DNA of 64,000 nt from Paulinella micropora (taxonomy: Eukaryota > Cercozoa > Imbricatea > Euglyphida): assembly GCA_009731375.1 (NCBI GenBank), contig BJOX01000199.1, positions 344,277 through 408,276 of the forward strand. The letters run 5' to 3'. Positions 1 to 9,632 of this stretch are shown here, one piece after another. A program made the position numbers and the translations under genes. The stretch's first letter is position 1; each line of letters starts with the position of its first letter. The notes beneath the pieces are model-generated. The model saw only the letters and a list, made by a program, of their open reading frames with translations. It ran no database searches and was not told the origin of the DNA.

Positions 1-132
1 TAATAATAATAGTGCTTCTCTGTCAATGGCTGATGCATTTCTGCACATGCGCCTCCATCGTCTCACCCGTGAGGGGAGTACGAAGAATTGACGATAAGCT
101 CTAATGACACCCCCGCAAGGGCAGTTCCAACA

Positions 133-166
<34 letters not shown>

Positions 167-290
167 GTGCTTCTCAGTCAATGGCGAATGCATTTCTGGA
201 CATGTGCCTCCATCGTCTCACCCGCGAGGGGAGTACGAAGATTTGACGATAGGCTCTACTGACACCCCCGCAAGGCAGCTCCAAGCCTTC
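1..290. repeat. Tandem duplication of a unit of about 160 bp with (AAT)n
   Basis: Two diverged copies of the same unit lie head to tail (about 1-130 and 132-290). Each starts with an AAT run and continues with 'agtgcttctc', 'catctcgtct'-like and 'gaggggagtacgaag' blocks. The second copy has a longer AAT run (about 132-165). No coding sense was found. Confidence 0.8.
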
Positions 291-333
291 CAGACAGACC
301 AATACTTTCAAAGAAAATATTATTTGAAAATAC

Positions 334-405
334 CGGCACCGACGGGAATCGAACTGGCGACAGGTCCCAGATGGTAGACCTTAACCACTGGGCTATCGCG
401 ATGCC
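334..405 (-). repeat. tRNA-derived SINE-like sequence
   Basis: On the minus strand there is an A-box-like block (TAGCCCAGTGGTTAAGG) and a B-box-like block (AGTTCGATTCC) at tRNA spacing. They are flanked by 7-base arms, GGCATCG and CGGTGCC, that can pair as an acceptor stem with one G-T. The D and T stems do not pair well and there are extra bases before the A box. I therefore read it as the tRNA-related head of a SINE, not a working tRNA. An AAT-type simple repeat follows close by. Confidence 0.5.
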
Positions 406-1077
406 AGTAATAAGAATAATAATAATAATAAAAGAAAGCACACAAAAATGGTGTTTATGTGTGTGGACAGAGAAACTCCGCAGTGAGGTCAGAGCAGCGC
501 GTCTCCAGGCAGGGCGTGTGGCAGAGGGAGTCGATGACCAGGACGATGAAGAGGGGGGAGGCGACGCCGAAGCAGTGGACCGGCCGCGGCATCTGAAGCA
601 GCTTGCACCTCCGCCGGATGCTAAGATACTGTACATCAGGGTTGCTTCAACGGCAAAACGGCTGAACGGAAAGGGCATTATGCCAAGCTGGAAAACTTCG
701 CTAACCAGCTGAACATGAGCCGCCATGACCAGCAAGTGTTCGCAGCACTTATGGAAGACTACAACAAGTACCGGGACTCATGTTGGTGTGTCCATGAGGA
801 CGAGAAGGGGGTGCGCGCAATGCGAGATTGCCAGGACGAAGCAAGTATGTACAGGAAGAGAGAGAGCGAGAGAGGGGGGGGGAGGGGCGACTGGTTTTTA
901 TTCGTTCGATTTTTGTTTCTTGTGGGGCACGGAAAACGCTCGAAGCATCAAAGGCAGTGCTGCAGGACTTGCGGACAAAGGAACCGTTTTCCGACAATGA
1001 GTCGTCGTCTCGGAGGTACAGTCTTTTCTTCCCTCAGGCTTTGCTATATTTCGTCGTCGTCTCGGAGCTGACTTTGC

Positions 1078-1225
1078 AAGGTATGCCTTGGCTGTTTAAG
1101 GAATACCTTGCCTTTTGATAAGGTATACCTTGGCTTTTCAAGGTATACCTTGGCTGTTTAAGGTATACCTTGCATGTCGATAAGGTATACCTTGCCTTTT
1201 GAAGGTATACATACCTTAGCTGTTC
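1078..1225. repeat. Palindromic minisatellite, cluster 1 (AAGGTATACCTT)
   Basis: About seven units contain AAGGTATACCTT or close variants, spaced roughly 20-25 bases apart. The core unit reads the same on both strands. The cluster lies upstream of the recognised exons. Confidence 0.85.
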
Positions 1226-1689
1226 TGAGAGAGAGATTGAGAGGGGCCCGGAGAGAGAGAGAGACGTTGCCAACATTGTCCTGGTGTGCTCACTAGCTGG
1301 GGTCTTTGCGAGACGTTTACATTTGCAGACCTGCCACGTGTTTACCCTCAACGGGACGCCACTACGGCTTGGGGGGAGGACATCAAGCCTTTGGGCAACG
1401 TGGACGCTTACCATCGCACTCGCTACGGGCTACCGAACGTGCAGCCGTTCCAGCGCCAATGTCCCCTGGCGAACTGCGTGTCCAAGGTTGCCCGGAAGTG
1501 TCAAAGTCATCTGACGACTTGACGTTTCTCAACAATTTGTTGAGTTGCATACTTCAGAGCGTTTGGCCCGTACACAACAACAACATCACAAGTATAGATA
1601 CGTGCGTGCATATATACATCCATACGTGCATCCATGCATACCTACGTACATGTGCATGTCTCTCTCTCTCCTTGACTTGTTGTAAGCAG

Positions 1690-2125
1690 GTATGGAGCGG
1701 TGGTTCATGGCCATGGACCCAAACAATGCACGCGACTACGACCCGAAGGCGGAGGAGCTCTGGTGGAGTTTTTTCAACTATTTCACCCTGAACTTGTTAT
1801 ACTGTGACGAGAATATGTTTAGAATCATAGTGTACTCAAAGGTACGGTCTATGTGCCAAGGCGATCATGGGAAATGGACGACTCGTTTGGCCCTGTGGCG
1901 CTCCAGGCAAAAAAGCAAGGGAGGCAAGAGAAAGAAGACCAAGCGTATGTGTGTGTGCGTGTGTGTGTGTGTGTTTAATTTGTGCACGCACGCGTGCATG
2001 CGTGGTGCTTGTAGGCAAGCGTCGCCGGTCAGAGAGCGAGGAGGAGGACAACGAATCTGACGAAAGCGAGAAGGGTATGTATGTGAGTGCGGCTGTGTGT
2101 TAGGGCGTGTTTGTGTACTGTCTAC

Positions 2126-2164
<39 letters not shown>

Positions 2165-3428
2165 CCTATCTATCTATCTATCTATCTATTTACCTATCTA
2201 TCTATCTGTCTATCTATCTTTCTATGTACGTCACCTTGATATTTCAAGCCATACCTTGGAATATCAAGGTATACCTTGAAATAGTCAAGGTATACCTTGA
2301 CTATTGCAAGGTATACCTTGACTATTTCAAGGCATACCTTGACTATGTCAAGGTATACCTTGACTACTTGTGTGAGTGCGGCTGTGTGTTAATGTGTGTT
2401 TGTGTACGCACGCGTGCATGAAGTTATGTAGTACAGACAAGTATGAAACACTTGAACTGGCGCTTGTAGGAAGCAGCGCCAAGCGTCGCAAGACGGCGAA
2501 GAAAAAGAACAAGAACAAGAAGAACAAGAAGAAGAAGAAGAAGAAGAAGAAGAAGAAGAAGAAGAAGAAGAAGAAGAAGAAGAAGAAGAAAGAGATGGCG
2601 AAGGAGCAGGAGGAAGAGGAGGCAAGCTCATCCAACGACGACTCCGACCACTCTGAGTGGACGGATGGTAAGGCTGTAGGAAGCGCCAAACGTCAGCAGG
2701 TGGCGAAGGGGAAGAAGGAGAAGAAGGAGAAGAAGGAGAAAGAGACAGGGAAGGGGAAGAAGAGTGAAAAGAAGACCAACAAGTCCAAGTCCAGCTCAGG
2801 TACTATCAGTGCACTCTCACACAGACACAGTCACATATGTACTACCCCTGGCGTTCAGGGATGCAGGCCTCCTCGTCTGCTAGTAACGACGATGTGGAAG
2901 GTGAAGCAGAGGTGGAGGCCTTAATGAAACAGAGGAGCATAAGTGGGGAAAAGGAATATCTTGTTCGTTGGAAAGGGTATTCCCAAAAGTACGATTCGTG
3001 GGAGCCAGTAGAGAATCTCACGAACTGTGGCAGTTTGCTGGATGAATTCAAAAGAAAGGCTGGTGAAAAGTAAATTCTTTTGTGCAGAAGAAGGGTTATT
3101 AAAAAGTAAAATCTTGTATAAGTGCAACAGCCATATGGACATGGTCTGCAATGGCATTCATGCTTGGAATATCAAGGTATACCTTGATATTTCAAGGTAT
3201 ACCTTGACTATTTCAAGGTATACCTTGGATATGTCAGGGGAGAGAGGGAGAGGGAGAGAGAAAGAATGCTGATTTCGGTCCAGACTCATGCTCATGACCA
3301 CTTTAATTCAGGCTCCAAGACGTCCACTTCCTCTTCTTCCTCTTCGTCTTCTTCCTCTTCGTCTGTTAACTCGTCATCCTTGCAATCGTCCGCGCCTGCT
3401 GCGCCTGTGACTATGGCTGCGAAACAGG
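1690..3428 (+). CDS. Multi-exon chromodomain protein (partial model)
   Basis: Four GT-AG introns can be placed by eye: 1945-2014, 2075-2469, 2800-2858 and 3063-3311. All are phase 1 and all keep one open frame. The exons encode a W/F-rich segment (from about 1692), a basic and acidic Ser/Glu stretch, a Lys-rich linker coded by a (GAA)n tract, a second KEKK linker, and then a chromodomain (about 2905-3050). The chromodomain shows the aromatic core EYLVRWKGY followed by SWEP, typical of methyl-lysine readers of the HP1/Suv39 type. A Ser-rich exon follows, with a donor after 3428. A possible next exon ends at a strong GTAAGT donor near 3600. The 5' end of the gene was not resolved (an upstream exon may lie at 1286-1520). 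A nuclear chromatin role is inferred from the domain. It may continue into the SET exon at 6.07 kb, which would give a Su(var)3-9-like order. Confidence 0.7.
2097..2225. repeat. (TATC)n microsatellite within an intron
   Basis: Near-perfect TATC/TACC tandem repeats occupy the 5' part of the 2075-2469 intron. Open frames here are low-complexity artefacts. Confidence 0.95.
2240..2368. repeat. Palindromic minisatellite, cluster 2, intronic
   Basis: Six or so copies of TCAAGGTATACCTTGA and variants, separated by about 6 bases, lie inside the intron 2075-2469 of the chromodomain gene. Confidence 0.9.
3165..3235. repeat. Palindromic minisatellite, cluster 3, intronic
   Basis: Three tandem copies of the CAAGGTATACCTTG palindrome lie in the intron 3063-3311 of the chromodomain gene. 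Confidence 0.9.
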
Positions 3429-3949
3429 TAGACCTACCTTTCCTGATACATATGTGACAATGCCTATGTATTTATTGATGTAGTTATGGATCACGTGAGG
3501 TATTTGGTGTTATTGTCGGTGTATATTACAACACATACCCAAGCCAATTGTTTACAAGTTGACAATGCTGTCGGTTGTGACCCTATTCCTGCACTTGGGG
3601 TAAGTTGGAGCTGGTCCGAAGGATCCATCTTGGTACACCGCCGACTTCATGGGCAAGGCCCGATTTTTCGGGTCGCACATAGTCGGATAGATGCATGTAC
3701 TAGGTGCCCTGTGTTGCCCAGGCCTTCCTAGTTGGTCAGGATGCCGGTCACAACCAATGCAAATTCACTTTCTGGGTGCTGCCCGTCCAGTTGGGCAGTC
3801 ACCAAACACAATTGGTGAGAGTCCCCTTCTGGGGACATTTTTTACATTGTAAATATATATTAATAATACTAATTAATGATGGTCACCAGAATGAGTATGG
3901 TGTGTCCGCCATGTCATATATTATCGCAGAAAAATTTTTTAATTTAATT

Positions 3950-4851
3950 TTACAAGTTTGTCATATCTCTATCCTTATTTAATCGTAATATAGTAGAGAA
4001 ATTCTTTCTAAACTGGGTTGTTCTATCACTAGCAGTATTGTTAATTGCTAGAAATGAATAAGGATCTGCCGTGGCATATTTAACCATATTGTAAAATTCT
4101 TTTTTAGTGAGAAAAGGACTTTCATATTCATCTGCCAGTCTGTCAAGTTCGCTTCTCCTTACTCCATTAAAAATAATCATCCAATGACAATTAATTCTTA
4201 TTCTTCGTGGGAGTTGTGTATAACTCTGAGTTGCTACTCAGACTGACACCTTAGCATGTGTTGAAGCGAAAAACAACTCAGTAAGCACTTCTGATTTGAG
4301 AAAAGTTTTACTCTGTGCGATGTCATCCAATAACAATAATATTTTCGGTGCCTTCTTAAACCCTTTAGTTTTAATCAGTTCCTTTTGTTTGGTCAATATT
4401 TCTCTCATTAACTCAGGCTTATCTTCTTTGATTATATTTTCTTTTTTAACTTGAGAGTGTCTTCCAAAATCGGGCGCGGGCTTAAGCAAAAGGCAACTAT
4501 TCTATCATAAAAACCTTTCAACATGTTCTTTTTGGCGAGTAGATTACAAATCATAACTGATTTACCTCCGCCAGTGCTTGCACATATAACCATAGTCCCC
4601 ATTGCTGGCAATATTCCCTCTTTTTAAATAGGAAGCAATTCAATACCATCTCTTTGTTTTTTAATTGGTTGCATTTCCAAGTGATTCTTAAATTTGGGCG
4701 GTGTTTTGCTATCTAACTCTGTTATTACTGGCCTGTCAATAGTGAATTCCTCGTGTGCTTTTTCTATGTTGGTATTCTCCAGATTCTGCTTCAAAAGTGT
4801 TTTTCGTGGCAACTTGTTTGCTATTAATCCTTTATGTATAGATCTAGGCAT
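3950..4851 (-). pseudogene. Decayed A32/FtsK-type viral packaging ATPase
   Basis: A start is visible at 4851. Further on are a Walker A motif (STGGGKS, near 4565) and a Walker B motif (ILLLLDDIA, near 4330), and the frame then continues to 3950. The order and spacing fit the virion-packaging ATPases of Polintons, virophages and NCLDVs, which pump genomes into capsids. The gene is broken by an in-frame TAA at 4624-4626, a frameshift near 4490 and an in-frame TGA near 4235. It is clearly a different lineage from the intact ATPase at 16.07 kb, whose P-loop is ARKKSGKT. It is therefore a relic of another viral insertion and not a fragment of the neighbouring element. The base composition is AT-rich compared with the flanking exons. 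Confidence 0.75.
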
Positions 4852-4861
4852 TCTTACTATA

Positions 4862-5955
4862 TTATGGGTTTTGAAAATAGTTTGGATTATATCTATAATT
4901 ATCATATTCAGCACCAAATGGTTGGGGTAGTGAAGCATAATTATAGAAATAAGGCGAGTAAGGACTACCAAAAGCATGATTACTTGGAGGATTGACAAGC
5001 GGGTTAAAATCCTTTCTTTCAGGACGAGTTTGACCTGTCGCAGGATTTCAGCAGGGAAGTTTCTATTCAGTTTTCGTTTCATTTTTGGAAACTCTCTTTT
5101 TTCGTTCGTTCTGGTCTGAATGACTGCTCTATTGTATTTATTCACCATAAAGTGATTATTTGTGTTGCTATAAAGTGTGTTGTCTAGTGATTCAAAATCA
5201 TTCTTAGTTTCTAGCACACGATCTCGTCTTTGTTCGTTGCCTTTAATAAGTGGCTTTGTTTGTGAAGTGCCAATTCCACCATTTTGATCACTTGGCATTA
5301 GAAAACGAACAAGTGCCATTAAGTCTTCTCTTTCATCGGCGGGAGGTTTCCCCATAATCTTATCAACCAATTGATCAATACTTCTCATACTATCAACCAT
5401 AACTTGATTTGGTGTTGTTGCTGGATCTGGATCTTCTTTTAAATTATTCTGTGGTGGTTGAACAGGTTCCTCTACGAATGCTGCTGTTTGTGGATATGGT
5501 TGAGGTTGTGGTGCTGGTATTGATTTTGGTTCAGGTGTTGGTTGAGGTTGAGGTGCTGGTGTTGGTTCAGGCATTGGGTTTGGTTCAGGCTTTGGGTCAG
5601 GTGCAGGTGTTAGACCTTTAGGTATCGCCTTTTCAAATTCCGAATCCTTCAATTCTAAATCTTCTAATTGTTTCATTTGTTCCGGTGTCAATTTACCCCT
5701 CACTTCTTCATAAATTCTCTTATCTAATACGTCATCTACCTCTGCTATATCTGACTTACTAACCCCTTTGTTTAATGCTTGCCTTATAGCCTTTTCCCAT
5801 CCACTAACAGGTTTGTCATAATCTGACGATATCAAAGATATTTTCTTTCCAGTTTTATTTTTTAGCAAATTAACAAATAATTTCAAATGCTTCACTTGGG
5901 ATGTCTTAATATCTTGAAGTATATCCAAGTTATTACCGAGTCCGATTGAATCCAT
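4862..5955 (-). pseudogene. Viral proline-rich protein relic, unknown function
   Basis: The N-terminal part (start at 5955) is hydrophilic, with KLTPEQMKQL-type helical sequence. A long Pro/Glu/Gln repeat tract (about 5400-5620) and an acidic helical stretch follow. From about 5045 the coding character moves to another frame that is rich in Pro, Tyr and Asn and ends at a stop at 4862-4864. This indicates a frameshift. It directly precedes the decayed ATPase on the same strand, as in a viral gene block. I do not recognise the family. A virion or scaffold role is only a guess from position. Confidence 0.5.
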
Positions 5956-6066
5956 AGTGTGTGTGTGGTGTGTGTTTATTAATGTAGTTATCGATTTGAT
6001 GTACTTGGTGTGTGTGTGTGTGTGTCTCCGGAGGGGGGGGGGGTGTTGTTGCTATGCTTTATTAGC

Positions 6067-6652
6067 TGTAGCCACCAAAATTTCAATCGAGTATGAGAAA
6101 GCTCACGAACCACAGGAAGCAAAAAGGGTGCGTTGCGCTGTGGGTTTCGATGCGGGATTTTTGTCCCTGGTCGACATCCAGGACGGGAGGGGTTTTTACG
6201 TTGTGGCGGTCCCCAAGATTGCCAAGCGGATGGGGAAACTGTGGATTGGTAAACCTGGGACTGTCATCATGGCCTATGGGGGTGAGTATGTAAAGAGCGA
6301 CTCAGTTTGTCCGGAGGAACAGAAGTACGCACGAGCCATAGAAGTGGCCAAGGGAAGAAAATTAGTTTTCACTGACAAAGTGAGGGGGAGACTCTTAAAA
6401 GCTCGCCACAAGAGTCATGAAGTTCTACATAAACTTCTGTACCGGGAGGGAGGGGGATTTGCCCAGCATAGTTTGCGGCCCAATTGTGAAGCAGCAATAC
6501 TGAATGATGGAGCTTGTGTTTTAATTCGGTCTATCGAAAACATTTTTTTCTGTCAATACATAACCATTCACTACGGCAAGGAGTGCGTAAAGTGGATGCT
6601 GAATATCGGACAGGAAGTAGGATACCTGGTTTGGAACTGTACAATCTCATAA
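6067..6652 (+). CDS. SET-domain protein (lysine methyltransferase-like exon)
   Basis: The frame contains the ordered marks of a SET domain. An early GRGFYVVAV strand (about 6187) is followed by a GTVIMAYGGEYV segment. Next comes AQHSLRPNCEA (about 6462), which corresponds to the usual NHSxxPN knot. ITIHYG (about 6565) corresponds to the catalytic ELTxDYG region. The canonical first Asn is replaced by Gln and the acidic residues before the final Tyr are lost, so activity is uncertain. No pre-SET or post-SET cysteine cluster is evident. A likely acceptor lies just upstream (TTATTAG or CTGTAG, 6058-6066). SET enzymes transfer methyl groups from S-adenosylmethionine to histone or other lysines in the nucleus. 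It may be the 3' exon of the chromodomain gene, separated by an intron that holds the viral relic. Confidence 0.65.
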
Positions 6653-6699
6653 AAAAATATATATCTCTGTGATGTCTCTCTTTCCTCTGCAAAGTTCAA

Positions 6700-6830
6700 T
6701 GCATACCCTGACTTTTTAAGATATACCCTGACTTTTCAAGATATACCCTGACTTTTCAAGGTATACCCTGACTTTTCAAGGTATACCTTGACTGTTTAAG
6801 GCACACCTTGGTTTTTGTAAGATAATCCTT
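6700..6830. repeat. Palindromic minisatellite, cluster 4 (degenerate)
   Basis: Five or six tandem units of AAGATATACCCTGACTTTTC / AAGGTATACCTTGAC type lie between the SET exon and the DOT1-like frame. One half of each palindrome has drifted to ACCCTG. Confidence 0.8.
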
Positions 6831-6950
6831 GGTATTTTTTCTACAATTGATGTGCACATGTACACTAGTCTGCAAAGTTGTTTGCATGCATACCTGGTGG
6901 TAGGAGATGTCAACAACATTGGTTAAAGGCTGCCCCCCTGGAGGTGTGAG

Positions 6951-7716
6951 GTGACAGGTTGTGATAGTGTAAATATCTTTACGCAGTCAAAGTATAGAGC
7001 TTGCAACGCGTTATGCCCCCTGTTCATGACACAACCTGACCGAAGAAATTGGGCTGTGTCCAATGTCTTGGCGATTCATGGTGCATTCAAAAACAGTGTC
7101 GACCTACTAGATCTTGCTGAGCAGGGAATAGGGGGAACTCTAAGGATAACAGGAGTATTATCAGCAGTGAATGTGGTACCGTATTGCGAAAGGGCAGATT
7201 ACATGTTGGGACATAGGTTCTGGAGTCGGGAACGTTCTTCTCGCAGCCATGGTTTTTGGGTATGGACGCGTGACGGGTTTGGAACAAAACGATCGTTCTA
7301 GGGAATGGAACTTGAACTTGGGCAAGGCTAGTGTTGTGCGCCAAGAAAGTGGACATGCAGAGTTGTGGACTCAACAAGATCATGTGGTGTGGTGGAATGC
7401 TAGAGTAGATAACACTGTTGATTTGGAACGTTACTTCAAAAAATACAGATAGCACCGCAACGTGGTGGTGTTTCTATTCTGGACAGCTTGGCAGGCAGGG
7501 CACAAGGAAATACTGTTGTATTTCATACGCACATGTCCACAGATTAAATATGTCCTGGTAGCAGATGAGAGCAAGCGGCCTCAAGGGCACAGGCTTGCAT
7601 TTTCGATGCTTGAACAGGCAGGTTTCACTTTGCATAGATACAGACAGCGTTTGACTATTGCACTTAGTTCAGGTTCGGAAGAATTTGTTCTGGTGTGTTG
7701 GAAAAGAATGAAATAA
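6951..7716 (+). pseudogene. DOT1-like / Rossmann SAM-dependent methyltransferase, interrupted
   Basis: The frame from 7171 contains WDIGSGVGN (about 7207), a SAM-binding motif I of the DOT1 histone H3-K79 methyltransferase style, followed by GLEQN (motif II acidic residue). Upstream sequence in another frame (about 7020-7190, including YCERADYM) looks like the preceding helix of the same fold, so there is a frameshift or unseen intron near 7190. An in-frame TAG at 7450-7452 separates the core from a C-terminal half (7462-7716) that stays in the same frame and looks genuine. Either the gene is dying or it is spliced in a way I cannot resolve. It lies just downstream of the SET exon, which suggests a chromatin-modification neighbourhood. 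Confidence 0.5.
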
Positions 7717-7739
7717 TAAAATTTTGACTAGTATGTTGG

Positions 7740-8090
7740 ATGAAAATCAAGGTATACCTTGACTATAATTCAAGGAATACATTAACACTAAATCCAATGT
7801 TTACTTTGGATTAAAGTTAAGTTATTCCTTGACGCTAAATCAATGTATATATTGAATTCAAAGTTAATGTATTCCTTGACGCTAAATTCAAATAATACAT
7901 TGAATTTTAGCGTCAAGGAATACTTTGAATTTTAGAGTGTTTTTTTTTCCTGCCCTCTAGAAACTTAGGAAAAATTGTCGTTTACTTATTAAAATTTCAA
8001 GCAAAACCTTGCTAACATAGGTAATACATTAAAAATTAATTTCGTAAATATCAAAGGAATCCCTTGAACTCAAGGAATACATTGAACTCA
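7740..8090. repeat. AT-rich spacer with palindromic repeats and a long inverted repeat
   Basis: It contains one CAAGGTATACCTTG palindrome (about 7748), then relatives of the form ATTCCTTGACGCTAAA. At 7869-7891 and 7900-7923 these form an inverted repeat with arms of 23-24 bases, one indel and an 8-base loop. No gene was seen. The stretch ends at the 6-bp target duplication of the viral element. Confidence 0.75.
8085..8090. repeat. Target site duplication, left copy (AACTCA)
   Basis: AACTCA directly precedes the left terminal inverted repeat and recurs at 29788-29793 directly after the right one. Six bases is the usual duplication for Polinton/Maverick integrases. Confidence 0.9.
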
Positions 8091-8523
8091 AGTAGATGAT
8101 ACAGAAAATCTCGGCGAGAATTTTTGCAAATTCTAGCCTTCGTTTTCTGTGTCGCACCCTCTCCTGTTGATAGTTCTAAAATAAATACTAAGCCTCAAAA
8201 CAGCAAAATAAAAAAGCAAAATTTTTGATAAATACAAGAAAGCAAAATAAATAAATTCGTTTTCCTGTATTTCAAAAAACAAGACGAAAAAAAATGATAC
8301 CCACAAAAAAGCAGTAAAAAAAAAATGAGACCCATAAAAAAGCAGTAAAAAATCCAACAAGTAAATACAAAGCATCAAAATCAATAAATTAGTCCCTCGG
8401 GACAATTGACGATAGCACGCTATCGACTAAATTTTACTACTATAGGTACCACTATAGCACACTTATCTATTTTTTTTATATTTTTTTATAAAATATTTCA
8501 CAAAAATTTTTTATAAAAGTTGT
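8091..8523 (+). repeat. Left terminal inverted repeat
   Basis: It matches the reverse complement of 29359-29787 with a handful of substitutions and short homopolymer length changes. It contains short internal palindromes: GTCCCTCGGGAC near 8392 and CGATAGCACGCTATCG at 8410-8425. It also contains a direct repeat of an ACCCAYAAAAAAGCAGTAAA block (about 8295-8352). Protein-primed replication would start at this end. Confidence 0.92.
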
Positions 8524-8618
8524 CCAAAACTACGAAAACACAAAAACATTTCTACGTTTTCGCATCCTCTCAGAAAAAACCATGTGATAACATTTTTAGC
8601 AGTCTATAGTGCCACCAA

Positions 8619-9617
8619 TTACAAGTCCATTTTTACTTTTGCCTTTCTATTTCTTTTACTTGTTCTGATGTTTTCTGGTTCTATTTCTTCTCTCTTTAGC
8701 AATTCTTTTGTTTTCTTCTCTTTTATAACTTCTTTAGTTTGCTCTTTCATATCTTTTTCTTCGTCAATTGGTTTAATAAAATCAGTTTTCAATAAATCTC
8801 TTGGACTTACGAGTTCATCATTATTCAATATGATTTTAAATCCGGAACGGCCTTTGACTTTATAAATAATTTTGCTGAAAGTCTTTCCTCCTTTGGAAAA
8901 TAAATTACGTTTGTTTTCCTTACGAACTCTATCACCAACATTGAATTCATTAATAAGATTATCTCTAGTTATTATTTGCTTGTTTTTGTCTCTTCTAGCA
9001 AAGACATCCACAGGTCTGGCTTGAATACCCCTATGAAGTTTATGATTATAAGCATTCACTAAGTCTTGAATATAACTTACCCAGTCAAAATTTCTATTAG
9101 TTTCAAATAATAAATCCAACCACCTTCTAATACTCCTTATAACTCTATCAACAACCGCTAAGGCTCTGTGGTCGCCTACTTCAACCACATCGTGCTTAAT
9201 ACCATTTTGAATAAAATAATCACGAGTAGCACCTTTATATTCTCCTCCGCTGTCTGTTGTAATTGATTTAGGTTTATAAGGTATAGATTTCAAAGCATAA
9301 TAAACTTCTTTCGCTGTTTTATTTTTTAATGGAATGATTATTAAATATCTTGAATGACAATCGATCCAACAAAGCATCCAAGCATAGCCTTTATTCCCCT
9401 TTTTGTCCTTTATTTTACTCATGTCCGCCAAATCTAGGAACACTTGGTCTAAAGGTTTGTCCGCCCATATAGTATTCCATATTTTCTGGTTCTTTTTTTG
9501 GTGGTGTATTTCAAGGGCTTCTTCTTCTTTTGTTCTTTGAATTTCTTCTCCAGTTGGTGTGTCTTCTAATTGACTATTACGATTTTGATTATTAATAATT
9601 GTATGTTTATGTTCCAT
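8619..9617 (-). CDS. Retrovirus-type integrase (rve), Polinton class
   Basis: The 332-residue protein inserts the element and makes the 6-bp staggered cut. An RNase H-fold catalytic core spans about residues 55-215. The first two acidic residues are D62 (FLDLAD) and D122 (TTDSGGEY). The third position, normally Glu, is D157 (VVDRVIRSIRR), 35 positions after D122, so the triad reads DDD. Asp at this place recurs in other Polinton-like integrases. A small SH3/chromo-like C-terminal region follows (about 225-290, VGDRVRKE...), then a Lys/Glu-rich tail. The N-terminal HHCC zinc domain is absent or very reduced. It is divergent from the Dam methylase with only 15 AT-rich bases between the starts. 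Its 3' end lies just inside the left inverted repeat. Confidence 0.92.
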   Translation of the reverse strand: MEHKHTIINNQNRNSQLEDTPTGEEIQRTKEEEALEIHHQKKNQKIWNTIWADKPLDQVFLDLADMSKIKDKKGNKGYAWMLCWIDCHSRYLIIIPLKNKTAKEVYYALKSIPYKPKSITTDSGGEYKGATRDYFIQNGIKHDVVEVGDHRALAVVDRVIRSIRRWLDLLFETNRNFDWVSYIQDLVNAYNHKLHRGIQARPVDVFARRDKNKQIITRDNLINEFNVGDRVRKENKRNLFSKGGKTFSKIIYKVKGRSGFKIILNNDELVSPRDLLKTDFIKPIDEEKDMKEQTKEVIKEKKTKELLKREEIEPENIRTSKRNRKAKVKMDL

Positions 9618-9632
9618 ACTATATTATATAAT
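9618..9632. promoter_or_regulatory. Shared divergent promoter between integrase and methylase
   Basis: Only 15 bases (about ACTATATTATATAAT) separate the two start codons, so both genes must use a TATA-like element here or inside each other's 5' ends. Confidence 0.45.

Noticed and set aside
334-405. Functional tRNA gene
   Set aside because: Three extra bases lie before the A box, and the T and anticodon stems do not pair.
2376-2689. Long Phe- or Ser-rich open frames over the (GAA)n tract
   Set aside because: They are antisense translations of the Lys-coding exon at 2470-2799.
1078-3235. Palindromic repeats with regular spacing as a CRISPR-like array
   Set aside because: Spacers are only about 5-8 bases and similar to each other, the locus is eukaryotic and intronic, and no cas genes are near. 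A minisatellite explains it.
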